15,645 nt of DNA, taken from contig DASRCB010000425.1 of the NCBI GenBank assembly GCA_035653295.1, positions 1 through 15,645 on the forward strand, given 5' to 3'. Source of the DNA: DASRCB01 sp035653295. GTDB taxonomy: Bacteria > Acidobacteriota > Terriglobia > Bryobacterales > Bryobacteraceae. Below are positions 1-7,425 of the stretch, one piece after another (the first letter of the stretch is position 1; each line of letters begins with the position of its first letter). The notes beneath the pieces were generated by a model, which was given only the letters and a program-made list of their open reading frames with translations, did no database searches and was not told the DNA's origin. The translations under genes were made by a program, and so were the position numbers.

Positions 1-264
1 TAACGTCAGCCGTAATTTCTGCGTCTCCCCGCCGTGCAATTTCACCACGGCGCGCCCGGGGTGCCCAATTCGTACCTCAAAGTCAAACGGTGCGGACCGG
101 CTCCAGTTCCTCTCGAATTTTTCCGCCGCAGCGGGCGGCCCGTCTCCGGCACAATTCGGAGGGACAGCTTATCACGTCCGTGGAGGAAACACCATAGGGC
201 GAAAATGTTTTTATTTCAGGCCGGCAGCGGCGATAACCGCCCGCGATTGTTACGCTGGTTTTGA
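1..264. other. Apparently non-coding left edge upstream of the histidine kinase gene
   Basis: I see no convincing gene here. The plus-strand frame open from 34 ends in a TGA at 262-264, directly before the kinase ATG, and its translation is rich in Arg and Pro with no recognisable motif. On the minus strand, the frame open from 168 down to the edge gives a protein-like stretch over roughly 90-1, but it has a stop at 169-171, no ATG, and only weak GTG/TTG candidates without a Shine-Dalgarno site. It could be the start of a leftward gene, but this is not established. The first three bases read TAA and could equally be the stop of an upstream plus-strand gene. A locally AT-rich patch lies at about 199-218. 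I could not assign a -35/-10 pair with confidence. Confidence 0.5.
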
Positions 265-1809
265 ATGCCGGAGGGAACAAGAAGCGCGTCCGAGCGTGCC
301 GCCGCGGCCGCCGCGCCGCCGACCCCGCACGTTGCGATCGACGACTGGCGTTCGCGATACGAGTTTCTGACCGAGGCGTTACCGCAGATTGTCTGGATCG
401 GCGATACCGAGGGCAGGACCGAGTTCGTGAATGCCTGGTGGTACGAATACACCGGCATGCCACGGGGTGAAGACGTCAATAATTACTGGGCGCGCATCGT
501 CCATCCTGCCGACCTGCAGTTGACAGTCGCGGCATGGCAACAGGCCAGCGCCGCCGGCGAGCCCTATTCGCTCGAATTCCGCCTGCGGCGCGCCTCCGAC
601 CAGTCCTGGCGGTGGCACATGGCCCGCCATCAGCCGTTCCGGGGCGCTGACGGCCGTGTCCTGCGCTGGATAGGGACGGCCATCGATATCGACGATCGGC
701 GGCGCGCCGAGGAGATCGTCCGTGGCAACGAAGAACGGCTGCGGGTCGCCCTGGCCGCCTCCAGCACCGGTACGTGGCGCTGGGATCCGGAGCGCGACTG
801 TTTCAACCGGGGCGAGAACCTGAACCGCCTGCTCGGCCTGGAACCAGCCGTAATGAGCGGCAGCCTCGCCGATTTTGTGCGGTGCGTCCACCAGGAGGAC
901 CGCGGACGCCTTCAGGAAGCAATGCAGCAGGCGCTGCACGACACCGCCGAATTCGACCTCGACATCCGCGTGGTCCGCCCTGACGGCTCCCTGCGCTGGT
1001 TGCGCGATCAGGGCCGGGTCATTCCGGGCCGGGCCGGAGATGCTCCGTTCGTGACCGGCGCGTGCGTGGACATCACCGAACGCAAGCTCGCCGCCGAGGC
1101 GCTGGCTCGCCAGGCCCAGCAACTGGCGCGCTCGAACGCCGACCTCCAGCACTTCGCGTATGTCACCAGCCACGACTTGCAGGAGCCGCTGCGCATGATC
1201 GCCAACTTCGCGGATCTGCTGTCCCGCCGTCACGCGGACAAGCTTGACGCCGAGGCCCGCGAGTATCTCGAGTATGTGGTCAACTCAGCCCAGCGCATGA
1301 GCGCTCTCATCCGCGATCTGTTGTCCTACTCCCGGCTGGTGAATGTGGAGAACGTCCCCATGGCGCCGGTGGACGCCGCCGCCGCGCTGAAATGGGCGCT
1401 GCTGAACCTGCAGGTCACCATCGAGGAAGCGAAGGCGCAGGTCACCAGCGATCCCCTGCCCCGTGTGCTGGCCGACCAGGTGCAACTGGTGCAGTTGTTC
1501 CAGAACCTGGTCGGTAATGCCATCAAGTATCGAGGTCAGCGGCCCCCTGAGGTGCACATCTCGGCGCAGCGCGACCGCGACCTGTGGCGCTTCTCGGTGC
1601 GTGATAACGGCATCGGAATCGCGCCTCAGTATCAGGAGCGCATCTTCGGTGTTTTCAAACGCCTGCACGGGCGCGAATACCCCGGCACGGGCATCGGGCT
1701 GGCCATCTGCAAGGCCATCGCCGAAAAACACGGCGGGCACATCTGGGTGGAATCCAAACCCGGAGAAGGCGCCACGTTTTTCTTCACCATCCCGGCTGCG
1801 ACGCCGTAA
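265..1809 (+). CDS. Double-PAS sensor histidine kinase, cytoplasmic
   Basis: A sensor kinase expected to autophosphorylate on His and pass phosphate to a response regulator. In order: a Pro/Ala-rich N-terminus, a first PAS fold (about 30-145, with 'IVWIGDTEG' and 'WRWHMARHQPFRGADG', typical of PAS-PAC), a second PAS (about 157-273, ending 'VTGACVDITERK'), a short coiled linker, HisKA (about 290-357) with the phospho-acceptor in 'SHDLQEPLR' (His303), then HATPase_c with N box (Asn418 in 'NLVGNAIKYR'), G1 'DNGIGI' (447-452), F box 'IFGVFKRL' and G2 'GTGIGLAICK' (474-483). All catalytic elements are intact. I see no transmembrane segment, signal peptide or fused receiver. 'SHDLQEPL' is typical of the phytochrome-like/PAS kinase group. 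The ATG directly follows an in-frame TGA and no good Shine-Dalgarno site is visible. No response regulator lies in the window, so it may be an orphan or partnered off the left edge. The sensed signal is unknown. Confidence 0.93.
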   Translation: MPEGTRSASERAAAAAAPPTPHVAIDDWRSRYEFLTEALPQIVWIGDTEGRTEFVNAWWYEYTGMPRGEDVNNYWARIVHPADLQLTVAAWQQASAAGEPYSLEFRLRRASDQSWRWHMARHQPFRGADGRVLRWIGTAIDIDDRRRAEEIVRGNEERLRVALAASSTGTWRWDPERDCFNRGENLNRLLGLEPAVMSGSLADFVRCVHQEDRGRLQEAMQQALHDTAEFDLDIRVVRPDGSLRWLRDQGRVIPGRAGDAPFVTGACVDITERKLAAEALARQAQQLARSNADLQHFAYVTSHDLQEPLRMIANFADLLSRRHADKLDAEAREYLEYVVNSAQRMSALIRDLLSYSRLVNVENVPMAPVDAAAALKWALLNLQVTIEEAKAQVTSDPLPRVLADQVQLVQLFQNLVGNAIKYRGQRPPEVHISAQRDRDLWRFSVRDNGIGIAPQYQERIFGVFKRLHGREYPGTGIGLAICKAIAEKHGGHIWVESKPGEGATFFFTIPAATP

Positions 1810-1811
1810 AG

Positions 1812-2774
1812 CTACTGCGCGGGCGCGGGACGGTGATGTACGCCGGCCCCGTGATGCACGTTCTGCACGAGGGCTTCGAGCTGCTTCTCGGGAACGGCCA
1901 GTGACAGAATCATCGTATTCGCGCTGGCCTGAAGCTGCAACGCATTCACCAGCGATGCCACCATCGCCGCGGCAGGGTCTTTCTGCGCGTTCATGGTGAC
2001 CATACCGAGGAGAAAGCGCACCGCGTCTACCAGCGCCTGCGCGTCCTTCTCAGAGTTCGTTACCGCCTGGCCATTCACCTTCACCGTGTCTCCGAACTTC
2101 ACGCCGGCGCTGGCCTGCTGAACGGACTGGAACAGGTTGCTGCCCTGCATCGCGTTATTGACGCTCGGGTCTGGAACGGCGACGGCGAATTGCGACAACG
2201 GAGCCAGAGTGACGAACCACAGATCGTTGCCCGCGCTTGCGTTCTGCACCGCGGTCTGCAATTGCGGCGTTAGCCCGCCCCCGCCATGAAGCCGGCCGAT
2301 GGCGCCCTGAACCGACGCCGTATCCCCGAGGATCGCGGTGGAGCTGTCGGGGAAGGCGATGGAATGAAGATCGCCCTCGTGATCTTTGTTGCCGGTGATC
2401 ACGGCAACTCCGGAAAACTGCGTTACCGTACCACCGTGCGCCTGCGCCGCGGATTGGACCTTCGCCGGGTCGAATGAGCCGCGAGCCAGCACCAGGCCGT
2501 TGGCGCCGGGCTGATGCGGCCCCGTGGAGGCAATCAGCACCTCGGAGATGTTCTTCCGCGGATCAAAGCCGGTTTCGGTCATGAGCTTCTGAAGCCCGGG
2601 GTCGTCCGGTTTGACCTGGGAAAGCATGTACTGGCCGAAGGGCGACGCTTTGGCCTGGTCCACCTGGATGCCGAACACCACTTTGGCGTCGGGCATCACC
2701 AGATTCAGAAGATTCTGGTCAGCCGCAAAAGCGCCGGTCACCGCCAGGCTTGCGACAGCGAAAAACTTGTTCAC
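1812..2774 (-). CDS. Secreted protein of unknown function
   Basis: A 320-residue exported protein I cannot place in a named family. The N-terminus is a classical signal peptide (Lys-Phe-Phe, then a hydrophobic Ala/Val/Leu stretch) with likely cleavage after 'TGAFA' (about residue 17). The mature part opens with 'MPDAKVVFGIQVDQAKASPF' (27-46), followed by alternating strand- and helix-like segments, a Gly-rich turn at 164-168 and a late 'KVNGQAV' strand. It has no transmembrane helix after the signal and no Cys at all. The tail is His-rich, with two HH pairs in 'HHGAGVHHRPAPAQ'. The start is GTG, supported by a good Shine-Dalgarno site (GAGGAG, plus-strand 2781-2786, six bases away). The stop lies 2 bp from the convergent histidine kinase stop. 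A periplasmic or extracytoplasmic location is likely. The layout suggests a family recurrent in Acidobacteria, which is from memory and unverified. Confidence 0.8.
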   Translation of the reverse strand: MNKFFAVASLAVTGAFAADQNLLNLVMPDAKVVFGIQVDQAKASPFGQYMLSQVKPDDPGLQKLMTETGFDPRKNISEVLIASTGPHQPGANGLVLARGSFDPAKVQSAAQAHGGTVTQFSGVAVITGNKDHEGDLHSIAFPDSSTAILGDTASVQGAIGRLHGGGGLTPQLQTAVQNASAGNDLWFVTLAPLSQFAVAVPDPSVNNAMQGSNLFQSVQQASAGVKFGDTVKVNGQAVTNSEKDAQALVDAVRFLLGMVTMNAQKDPAAAMVASLVNALQLQASANTMILSLAVPEKQLEALVQNVHHGAGVHHRPAPAQ

Positions 2775-2780
2775 AAAGCA

Positions 2781-2786
2781 CTCCTC
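2781..2786 (-). promoter_or_regulatory. Shine-Dalgarno site deciding the GTG start at 2774
   Basis: The minus strand reads GAGGAG followed by six bases and then GTG. No in-frame ATG lies nearby, so this site selects the GTG as the start of the secreted protein gene. Confidence 0.7.
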
Positions 2787-2787
2787 A

Positions 2788-2815
2788 CCGGAGCCTTACG
2801 CGCCGCGGGCTCCGG
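2788..2815. repeat. Perfect 8-bp inverted repeat in the leader of the 2774 gene
   Basis: CCGGAGCC at 2788-2795 and GGCTCCGG at 2808-2815 are exact inverted copies separated by 12 bases. The repeat sits immediately upstream of the Shine-Dalgarno site of the minus-strand secreted protein and about where transcription would begin from the candidate promoter at 2823-2850. It could form an mRNA hairpin limiting ribosome access, or be a dyad for a DNA-binding protein. No U-tract follows on either strand, so it is not a standard terminator. Confidence 0.6.
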
Positions 2816-2822
2816 CAGTTCC

Positions 2823-2850
2823 AAAATAGCAGCCGCCCCCTGCGCCGCAA
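2823..2850 (-). promoter_or_regulatory. Candidate sigma-70-like promoter for the secreted protein gene
   Basis: On the minus strand TTGCGG (2845-2850) is followed after 16 bases by TATTTT (2823-2828), which would start transcription near 2816, about 40 bases before the GTG. The A/T-rich -10 stands out in a GC-rich surround. The -35 match is partial, so this is a guess by pattern only. Confidence 0.3.
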
Positions 2851-2880
2851 CTTCCTCCGACACAGCGCGTTTAAGTCTGT

Positions 2881-2886
2881 AAGGAG
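2881..2886 (+). promoter_or_regulatory. Shine-Dalgarno site for the DUF1800 gene
   Basis: AAGGAG lies 12 bases before the GTG at 2899, a rather long spacing but the only good match. It favours GTG 2899 over ATG 2923. Confidence 0.5.
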
Positions 2887-2898
2887 CGGAAAAGAACC

Positions 2899-4686
2899 GT
2901 GCGAAGCCGCCTTGCGGCAGCGATGTGCGTAGTTCTAAGTGCTGCCGCCGGGTTCGGCGCGCGCAAGCCAGCCCCCGATGCGCCGTTCCGGGCGAAACTC
3001 GATCGGAACAGCCACGCGCTGCACGCCGTGGAGCGGTTGACCTTCGGTCCGCGGCCGGGCGATGTCGAGGCGGTGCGCCGCCTGGGAGTAAAGAAGTGGG
3101 TCGACCTGCAACTCCATCCGGAGCGCATTCCCGAAAACCCCGAGTTGGCCCGTCGGCTCGCGCCGCTCGATTCGCTGCGAATGAGCACCCTCGAGTTGCA
3201 GCAGCACTACCCCACCAGGCAGTATGCGCGCGCGGTGATGAATGGCCGCGCCGAGATGCCCGACGATCCGGGCGCGCGCCGCGCAATCGAGAACATGATT
3301 GCGCGCTTCAAAGCGAAGCAGGACGGGACGAAATCCGACGCGCAAGTGACCGATCTCCGGGAAATCGTCGCCGGCGATGCGCTTCGAACGCTTCGCACCG
3401 GGACGCGTGAGGATAAGCGCGCTATCCTGGTCTCCCTCCAACCCGATCAGGTCCAGCAAGTCGCTGAAGCTCTCCCTCCCGGAATGCGCGCCGGGCTGAT
3501 CGCCATCGCGCCCACATCCGTCCGTCGCGAACTGCTGGCCGTGAACTCGCCCGAGCGCGTGATCGCGGACGACCTGGCGGAAGCCCGCGTCTACCGCGCG
3601 ATCTACAGCAACCGCCAACTCGAGGAAGAGCTGACCGACTTCTGGTTCAACCACTTCAACGTCTTTCTGGACAAGGGAGCGGATCGCTACCTCGTAAGCG
3701 AATACGAGCGCGACGCGATTCGCCCGTACGTGCTCGGGCGTTTCCGGGATCTCCTGGAAGCGACCGCGAAGAGCCCGGCCATGCTGTTCTATCTGGATAA
3801 CTGGCAGTCGATGGGCGCTCATTCCGACGCCGCGCAGCGCGCCCGCCGGGATCGTGGTCTGAATGAGAACTACGGGCGCGAACTGCTGGAACTGCACACG
3901 CTCGGCGTGGACGGCGGCTATACACAACGCGACGTGACGGAAGTCGCCCGCTGCTTCACCGGCTGGACAATAAAGGGTCCCGTTGAGGGCGGTGGATTCT
4001 TTTATAACGACCGCTGGCATGACAAGGGCGCGAAAACCGTGCTTGCCGTGGCCATCCCAGCTGGTGGCGGTGAAGAGGACGGCGAGCGAGTGCTGGACAT
4101 ACTCGCAAAGAGCCCCGCGACTGCTCATCACATCTGCCTGGAGCTGGCGCAGAAATTCGTCGCCGATAATCCTCCTGAGCGCCTGGTCGCCCGAATGGCG
4201 CAGAGTTTCCTGAAAACGGACGGCGACCTGCGCCAGGTGTTGAAAACGATGCTCGATTCGCCGGAGTTCTGGTCGCACGGCGCAGATCGCGCCAAGGTCA
4301 AGACCCCGTTTGAAATGGTGATCAGTGCCGTTCGCGCCAGCGGCGCCCAGGTCGACGACGCTCACGGGCTGGTGAACGAGATCGCGAAGCTCGGCGAGCC
4401 GTTGTACCGCAAGCTGGAGCCCACCGGTTACTCCAGCATCAGTGCCGAATGGGTGAGCTCGGACGCGCTGCTGGATCGAATGAACTTCGCGGCAGCGCTG
4501 GCCACGAATCGGATAGCCGACGTGCACGTGGATACGGCGCAATTCAACGGCAAGGCGGCCGACCTGATCGCTCACGCTCTGCTGGACCGCGAGGCCAGCA
4601 CCCAGACCCGCGCCGCGATCGAGGAGGCCGATCCGTTTCTGGTTCCCGGTCTCGTCCTCGGCTCTCCCGATTTTCAAAGGAAGTAG
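2899..4686 (+). CDS. Secreted DUF1800 family protein
   Basis: DUF1800 proteins are exported proteins of undetermined biochemical role, usually encoded next to a DUF1501 gene as here. The family signature is clear: 'AVERLTFGPRPGDVEAVRRL' (43-62), 'LTDFWFNHFNVF' (245-256), 'PYVLGRFRDLLEATAKSP' (276-293), 'NENYGRELLELHTLG' (322-336), 'YTQRDVTEVARCFTGW' (341-356) and 'WHDKGAKTVL' (373-382), then a helical C-terminal third with 'LKTMLDSPEFW'. About 120 residues (roughly 100-225) of polar, helical sequence separate the first motif from the 'FWFNHF' motif. The N-terminus is a signal peptide (Arg-rich, then Ala/Val-rich to about residue 20). The GTG start has AAGGAG 12 bases upstream (2881-2886). ATG at 2923 is the alternative but would remove the positively charged signal region. 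The next gene begins one base after the stop. Confidence 0.93.
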   Translation: MRSRLAAAMCVVLSAAAGFGARKPAPDAPFRAKLDRNSHALHAVERLTFGPRPGDVEAVRRLGVKKWVDLQLHPERIPENPELARRLAPLDSLRMSTLELQQHYPTRQYARAVMNGRAEMPDDPGARRAIENMIARFKAKQDGTKSDAQVTDLREIVAGDALRTLRTGTREDKRAILVSLQPDQVQQVAEALPPGMRAGLIAIAPTSVRRELLAVNSPERVIADDLAEARVYRAIYSNRQLEEELTDFWFNHFNVFLDKGADRYLVSEYERDAIRPYVLGRFRDLLEATAKSPAMLFYLDNWQSMGAHSDAAQRARRDRGLNENYGRELLELHTLGVDGGYTQRDVTEVARCFTGWTIKGPVEGGGFFYNDRWHDKGAKTVLAVAIPAGGGEEDGERVLDILAKSPATAHHICLELAQKFVADNPPERLVARMAQSFLKTDGDLRQVLKTMLDSPEFWSHGADRAKVKTPFEMVISAVRASGAQVDDAHGLVNEIAKLGEPLYRKLEPTGYSSISAEWVSSDALLDRMNFAAALATNRIADVHVDTAQFNGKAADLIAHALLDREASTQTRAAIEEADPFLVPGLVLGSPDFQRK

Positions 4687-4687
4687 T

Positions 4688-5905
4688 ATGCCACTCTCTC
4701 GACGCGCATTTCTGAAAAGTTCCGGGCTGGCGATGTTCGGCATCGGCGCGGCCCCGGCCTGGCTGTCGCGCACCGTTTATGCCGCGTACGATCGCGGTAA
4801 CCGCCGCCGCAAGGTGCTGATCGCAATTTTCCAGCGGGGCGCCGTTGACGGCCTGAATGTCGTCGTCCCGTTCGGAGACAAGTCGTATTTCGCGCTTCGA
4901 CCAACCCTCGCCATCCCGGCGCCGGACGGAACGTTGCAGACGGCGCAGGATCTGGACGGCTTCTTCGGCCTCCATGCGTCGCTCGCGCCGCTCCTCCCTG
5001 TGTTCCGTGACGGCCATCTGGCCATCGTCGAAGCCGTCGGCTCGCCCGATCCGACGCGCTCGCATTTCGACGCGCAGGACTTCATGGAATCGGGAACCCC
5101 GGGCCGCAAGGGAACGCCGGACGGCTGGCTCAACCGCGCGCTCCTCCCTCCGCGTTCACCCGTGCGCGCCGTCGCCATTGGACCGCGTCTACCCCGATCC
5201 CTGCGCGGGCGCAATACGGCGATCGCGCTGGAAAAACTCGATGATTTCCAGGTTCGGGATGCGCACATGGCAAGCCCGTTCGAGGCTATGTACGATTCGA
5301 GCGCCGACGCCCTGCTGCACGGCACGGCGCAGGAAACGTTCGAAGCCGTGAAGCTGATTCAGTCCGTCGACAAGCAGCCTTATAGCCCGCGGAATGGCGC
5401 CCGGTACCCGCCTGGCCAGTTCGGCGAGGCTCTGCAGCAGATCGCGCGTCTGATCCGCGCCGACGTCGGGCTCGAAGTCGCGTTCGCCGACATCGGCGGC
5501 TGGGATACGCACGTCAACCAGGATCGCCAACTGACCAACCGCCTGAACGAATTCGGCCAGGGACTCACGGCTTTTTACCGCGATATGGGGGACCGCATGG
5601 CCGATGTACTGGTGGTGACCATGTCCGAATTCGGGCGCACCGCGCACGAGAACGGCAACCGCGGTACGGATCACGGGCACGCCAACGTCATGTTCGCCAT
5701 CGGCGGCGACGTTCGCGGCGGGAAGATCTACGGCCAGTGGCCCGGCCTCGCGCCCGAGCAGCTCAACGAAGGCCGCGATCTGGCGCTGACAACCGATTTC
5801 CGCGACGTGCTCGCAGAAGCGGTATCAGAGCATCTGGGCAATCGCAATATTGCCGCCGTCTTCCCCGGCTACTCGAGTCCAAAATACCCCGGGATCATCG
5901 CCTGA
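4688..5905 (+). CDS. Tat-exported DUF1501 family protein
   Basis: A 405-residue DUF1501 protein. The family belongs to the alkaline-phosphatase/sulfatase-like fold group and its substrate is not established. The N-terminus has a twin-arginine signal, 'LSRRAFLKSSG', a hydrophobic stretch and likely cleavage after 'TVYA' (about 32), implying export folded and perhaps with cofactor. Family motifs: 'FQRGAVDGLNVVVPFGD' (48-64), 'SHFDAQDFMESGTPG' (125-139), 'GWLNRALL' (146-153), 'DIGGWDTHVNQ' (268-278) and 'SEFGRTAHENGNRGTDHGHA' (313-332), which carries the conserved His and Asp residues that plausibly bind metal. Length is normal for the family. AAAGGAAG at 4676-4683, inside the end of the DUF1800 gene, serves as ribosome site. 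The one-base gap to DUF1800 implies co-transcription and a joint extracytoplasmic role. Confidence 0.93.
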   Translation: MPLSRRAFLKSSGLAMFGIGAAPAWLSRTVYAAYDRGNRRRKVLIAIFQRGAVDGLNVVVPFGDKSYFALRPTLAIPAPDGTLQTAQDLDGFFGLHASLAPLLPVFRDGHLAIVEAVGSPDPTRSHFDAQDFMESGTPGRKGTPDGWLNRALLPPRSPVRAVAIGPRLPRSLRGRNTAIALEKLDDFQVRDAHMASPFEAMYDSSADALLHGTAQETFEAVKLIQSVDKQPYSPRNGARYPPGQFGEALQQIARLIRADVGLEVAFADIGGWDTHVNQDRQLTNRLNEFGQGLTAFYRDMGDRMADVLVVTMSEFGRTAHENGNRGTDHGHANVMFAIGGDVRGGKIYGQWPGLAPEQLNEGRDLALTTDFRDVLAEAVSEHLGNRNIAAVFPGYSSPKYPGIIA

Positions 5906-5916
5906 TCCAGGTTTTT
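5892..5916 (+). terminator. Possible intrinsic terminator of the DUF1800-DUF1501 operon
   Basis: GGATCA (5892-5897) and TGATCC (5903-5908) form a perfect 6-bp stem with a 5-base loop, followed three bases later by TTTTT (5912-5916). It overlaps the stop codon of the DUF1501 gene. The stem is short and only half GC, so it would be weak. It is placed correctly between two converging operons. Confidence 0.45.
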
Positions 5917-5974
5917 GTGGGGCACGCTCTCAGCCCACCTTCGGTACGCACCATCCCCGGAAAGGTGTTCCCGG

Positions 5975-7345
5975 CTATCGGAAAAAGACGAACCTCCGAA
6001 TGGCGATTCGTGCGCTGCGGTCGGCTCTCGGCTGCAGCAGGTGGAAGCGCACCTGAACCTCATCGATCTGCGACGATCGCATTCGGCCGGGAATGGGGAA
6101 CCGCAAAGTCTGCGAAAGCGCCGCGCTCACCGGAGCCTCGCCAAGCGTGAGCCAGGGTGACCCCGCGATAGCGCTGTTACGGACTTCCAGCTCCATCGTG
6201 ACCGTGGCAAAGTACTTATCGCCATTGGCGATGAGCACACCGATCGCCGAACAGCATCTCAGGTCAATGGAGCGCCCGAAATTCTGCCGCGCCTCCATCG
6301 TGAGAGGCGCGAAATCAGTGGACCGGAAACTCATCTTCTCCGGGTCGCCGTGGGTGACGAACGAATTCGCCGGCGGGTCGCCCGGCCCTTTGAAATACCA
6401 GTACGCGCCGTAGAAAGGAATGCTCAGGGTGTCGAGTTGCTTCGCGGTGAACAGGCCGGCGCGCGGCAGCGGCGCGACCAGGGTAACGTATTTCTGGGTA
6501 TCGGGCCAGAGTTCGACCCCCGGCCACGATTCGCCCTCGACGATGGCGCGCGTTTCTCCCCTCGGGCGACCGTCCATCGGGTTCGCCTTCGCCTGTGCCT
6601 TCGGAGCGCCGCCGAACAGCACTCGCAGCACGCGGGCATCATCCGATCCCCCACCGCCCGATCGAGGGCCGCGCGGATGGTTCAGATAGGGCGTGAGTCC
6701 GCCGGCGGAAAACGACACGCCAAGCAGGAGTGCGGGAACGACGCGGAACTTTCGCGGCTTTCTCCGGCGGAGCGCCGGGTGCAGCCAGACGGAGCGTGCG
6801 GTGAGAATCCATGTCAGGCATCCGGCTGCCAGCGCGAGCGCAAGGGCACAAATGCGCCATGCCCCCGCGGATGTCGCCGCTCCTGCCAACTCGAATCCCA
6901 TCCCGGCGCAGACCGCCGGCGCCAGGCTCCGCACCGCGTCGCGCTCGGGCGGTCCGGAACGCGTCAGCGCAGCGCGGGTCAGCGCGGCCGCCATGATCGC
7001 CGCGATTGCCACCGCCCACGGCGACTGCTCCCTGTAGAAGATGAACAACGGCGGCAGCCATGTCGCGACGCAGGCGACATCAAGCGCGGTACCGATCCTC
7101 TGGCGCTCGGAGCCGCGCGACAGCAGGCGCGCAGCCGCCCACACGGCCGCGGCCGTGGCGGCAAGGACGGGAATGGTGCACTGGGTCGCGAGCGCCCACA
7201 GGCCGAACCAGGAGAGCGTATGCAGCCGCAATTCCGGCGACAGCAACCAGGTCAGCCCGACGGCAAACGTCAGCCCCAGCGCGGACGGTCCCCACTCGCG
7301 AATGGGTTCCGGCGGGCTTTCATTCAGCAGGCCGAAGGAGGGCAT
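5975..7345 (-). CDS. Polytopic membrane protein with uncharacterised C-terminal domain
   Basis: A 456-residue protein of unknown function in two halves. Residues 1-220 hold six or seven hydrophobic segments (about 21-37, 44-72, 88-104, 109-126, 139-158, 163-183, 201-217) with Arg-rich loops. After a Gly/Ser linker ('RSGGGGSDD'), residues about 235-456 form a non-membrane domain, probably beta-rich. Its landmarks are 'PFYGAYWYFKGPGDPP' (310-325), 'APLTMEARQNFGRSIDL' (346-362), the Cys pair 364-365 in 'RCCSAIGVLIANGDKY', and 'TLRFPIPGRM'. I recall similar unnamed domains in Acidobacteria but cannot verify this. The ATG has no strong Shine-Dalgarno site and no in-frame upstream alternative before a long open stretch without start codons. 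It lies 80 bp after the RND pump gene on the same strand, so it may be the last gene of that operon. A role in efflux is not shown by sequence. Confidence 0.8.
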   Translation of the reverse strand: MPSFGLLNESPPEPIREWGPSALGLTFAVGLTWLLSPELRLHTLSWFGLWALATQCTIPVLAATAAAVWAAARLLSRGSERQRIGTALDVACVATWLPPLFIFYREQSPWAVAIAAIMAAALTRAALTRSGPPERDAVRSLAPAVCAGMGFELAGAATSAGAWRICALALALAAGCLTWILTARSVWLHPALRRRKPRKFRVVPALLLGVSFSAGGLTPYLNHPRGPRSGGGGSDDARVLRVLFGGAPKAQAKANPMDGRPRGETRAIVEGESWPGVELWPDTQKYVTLVAPLPRAGLFTAKQLDTLSIPFYGAYWYFKGPGDPPANSFVTHGDPEKMSFRSTDFAPLTMEARQNFGRSIDLRCCSAIGVLIANGDKYFATVTMELEVRNSAIAGSPWLTLGEAPVSAALSQTLRFPIPGRMRSSQIDEVQVRFHLLQPRADRSARIAIRRFVFFR

Positions 7346-7425
7346 CGCAGCGCGGCCGGAGCCGACCGCCTCTATGTAGACACCGACACAGCCCCGCCGG
7401 TTCCAGGGTCTTCTCGCGCTCGGCG

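Noticed and set aside
1..168. Start of a leftward gene at the window edge
   Set aside because: The minus frame reads like protein over about 30 codons, but it has no ATG or ribosome site and cannot be followed past the edge.
34..264. 76-codon plus-strand open frame before the kinase
   Set aside because: Arg/Pro-rich, no ribosome site, no recognisable motif; stops directly at the kinase start.
379..1233. 284-codon minus-strand open frame inside the histidine kinase gene
   Set aside because: No motif, and it lies opposite intact PAS and HisKA domains.
2935..4773. 612-codon minus-strand open frame opposite the DUF1800 gene
   Set aside because: It mirrors the codon structure of the GC-rich gene; its translation has no motif, while the plus strand has clear family signatures.
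5917..5938. GTGGG/CCCAC stem as a terminator for the minus-strand operon
   Set aside because: On the minus strand the stem is followed by A residues, not T, so it does not fit an intrinsic terminator in that direction.
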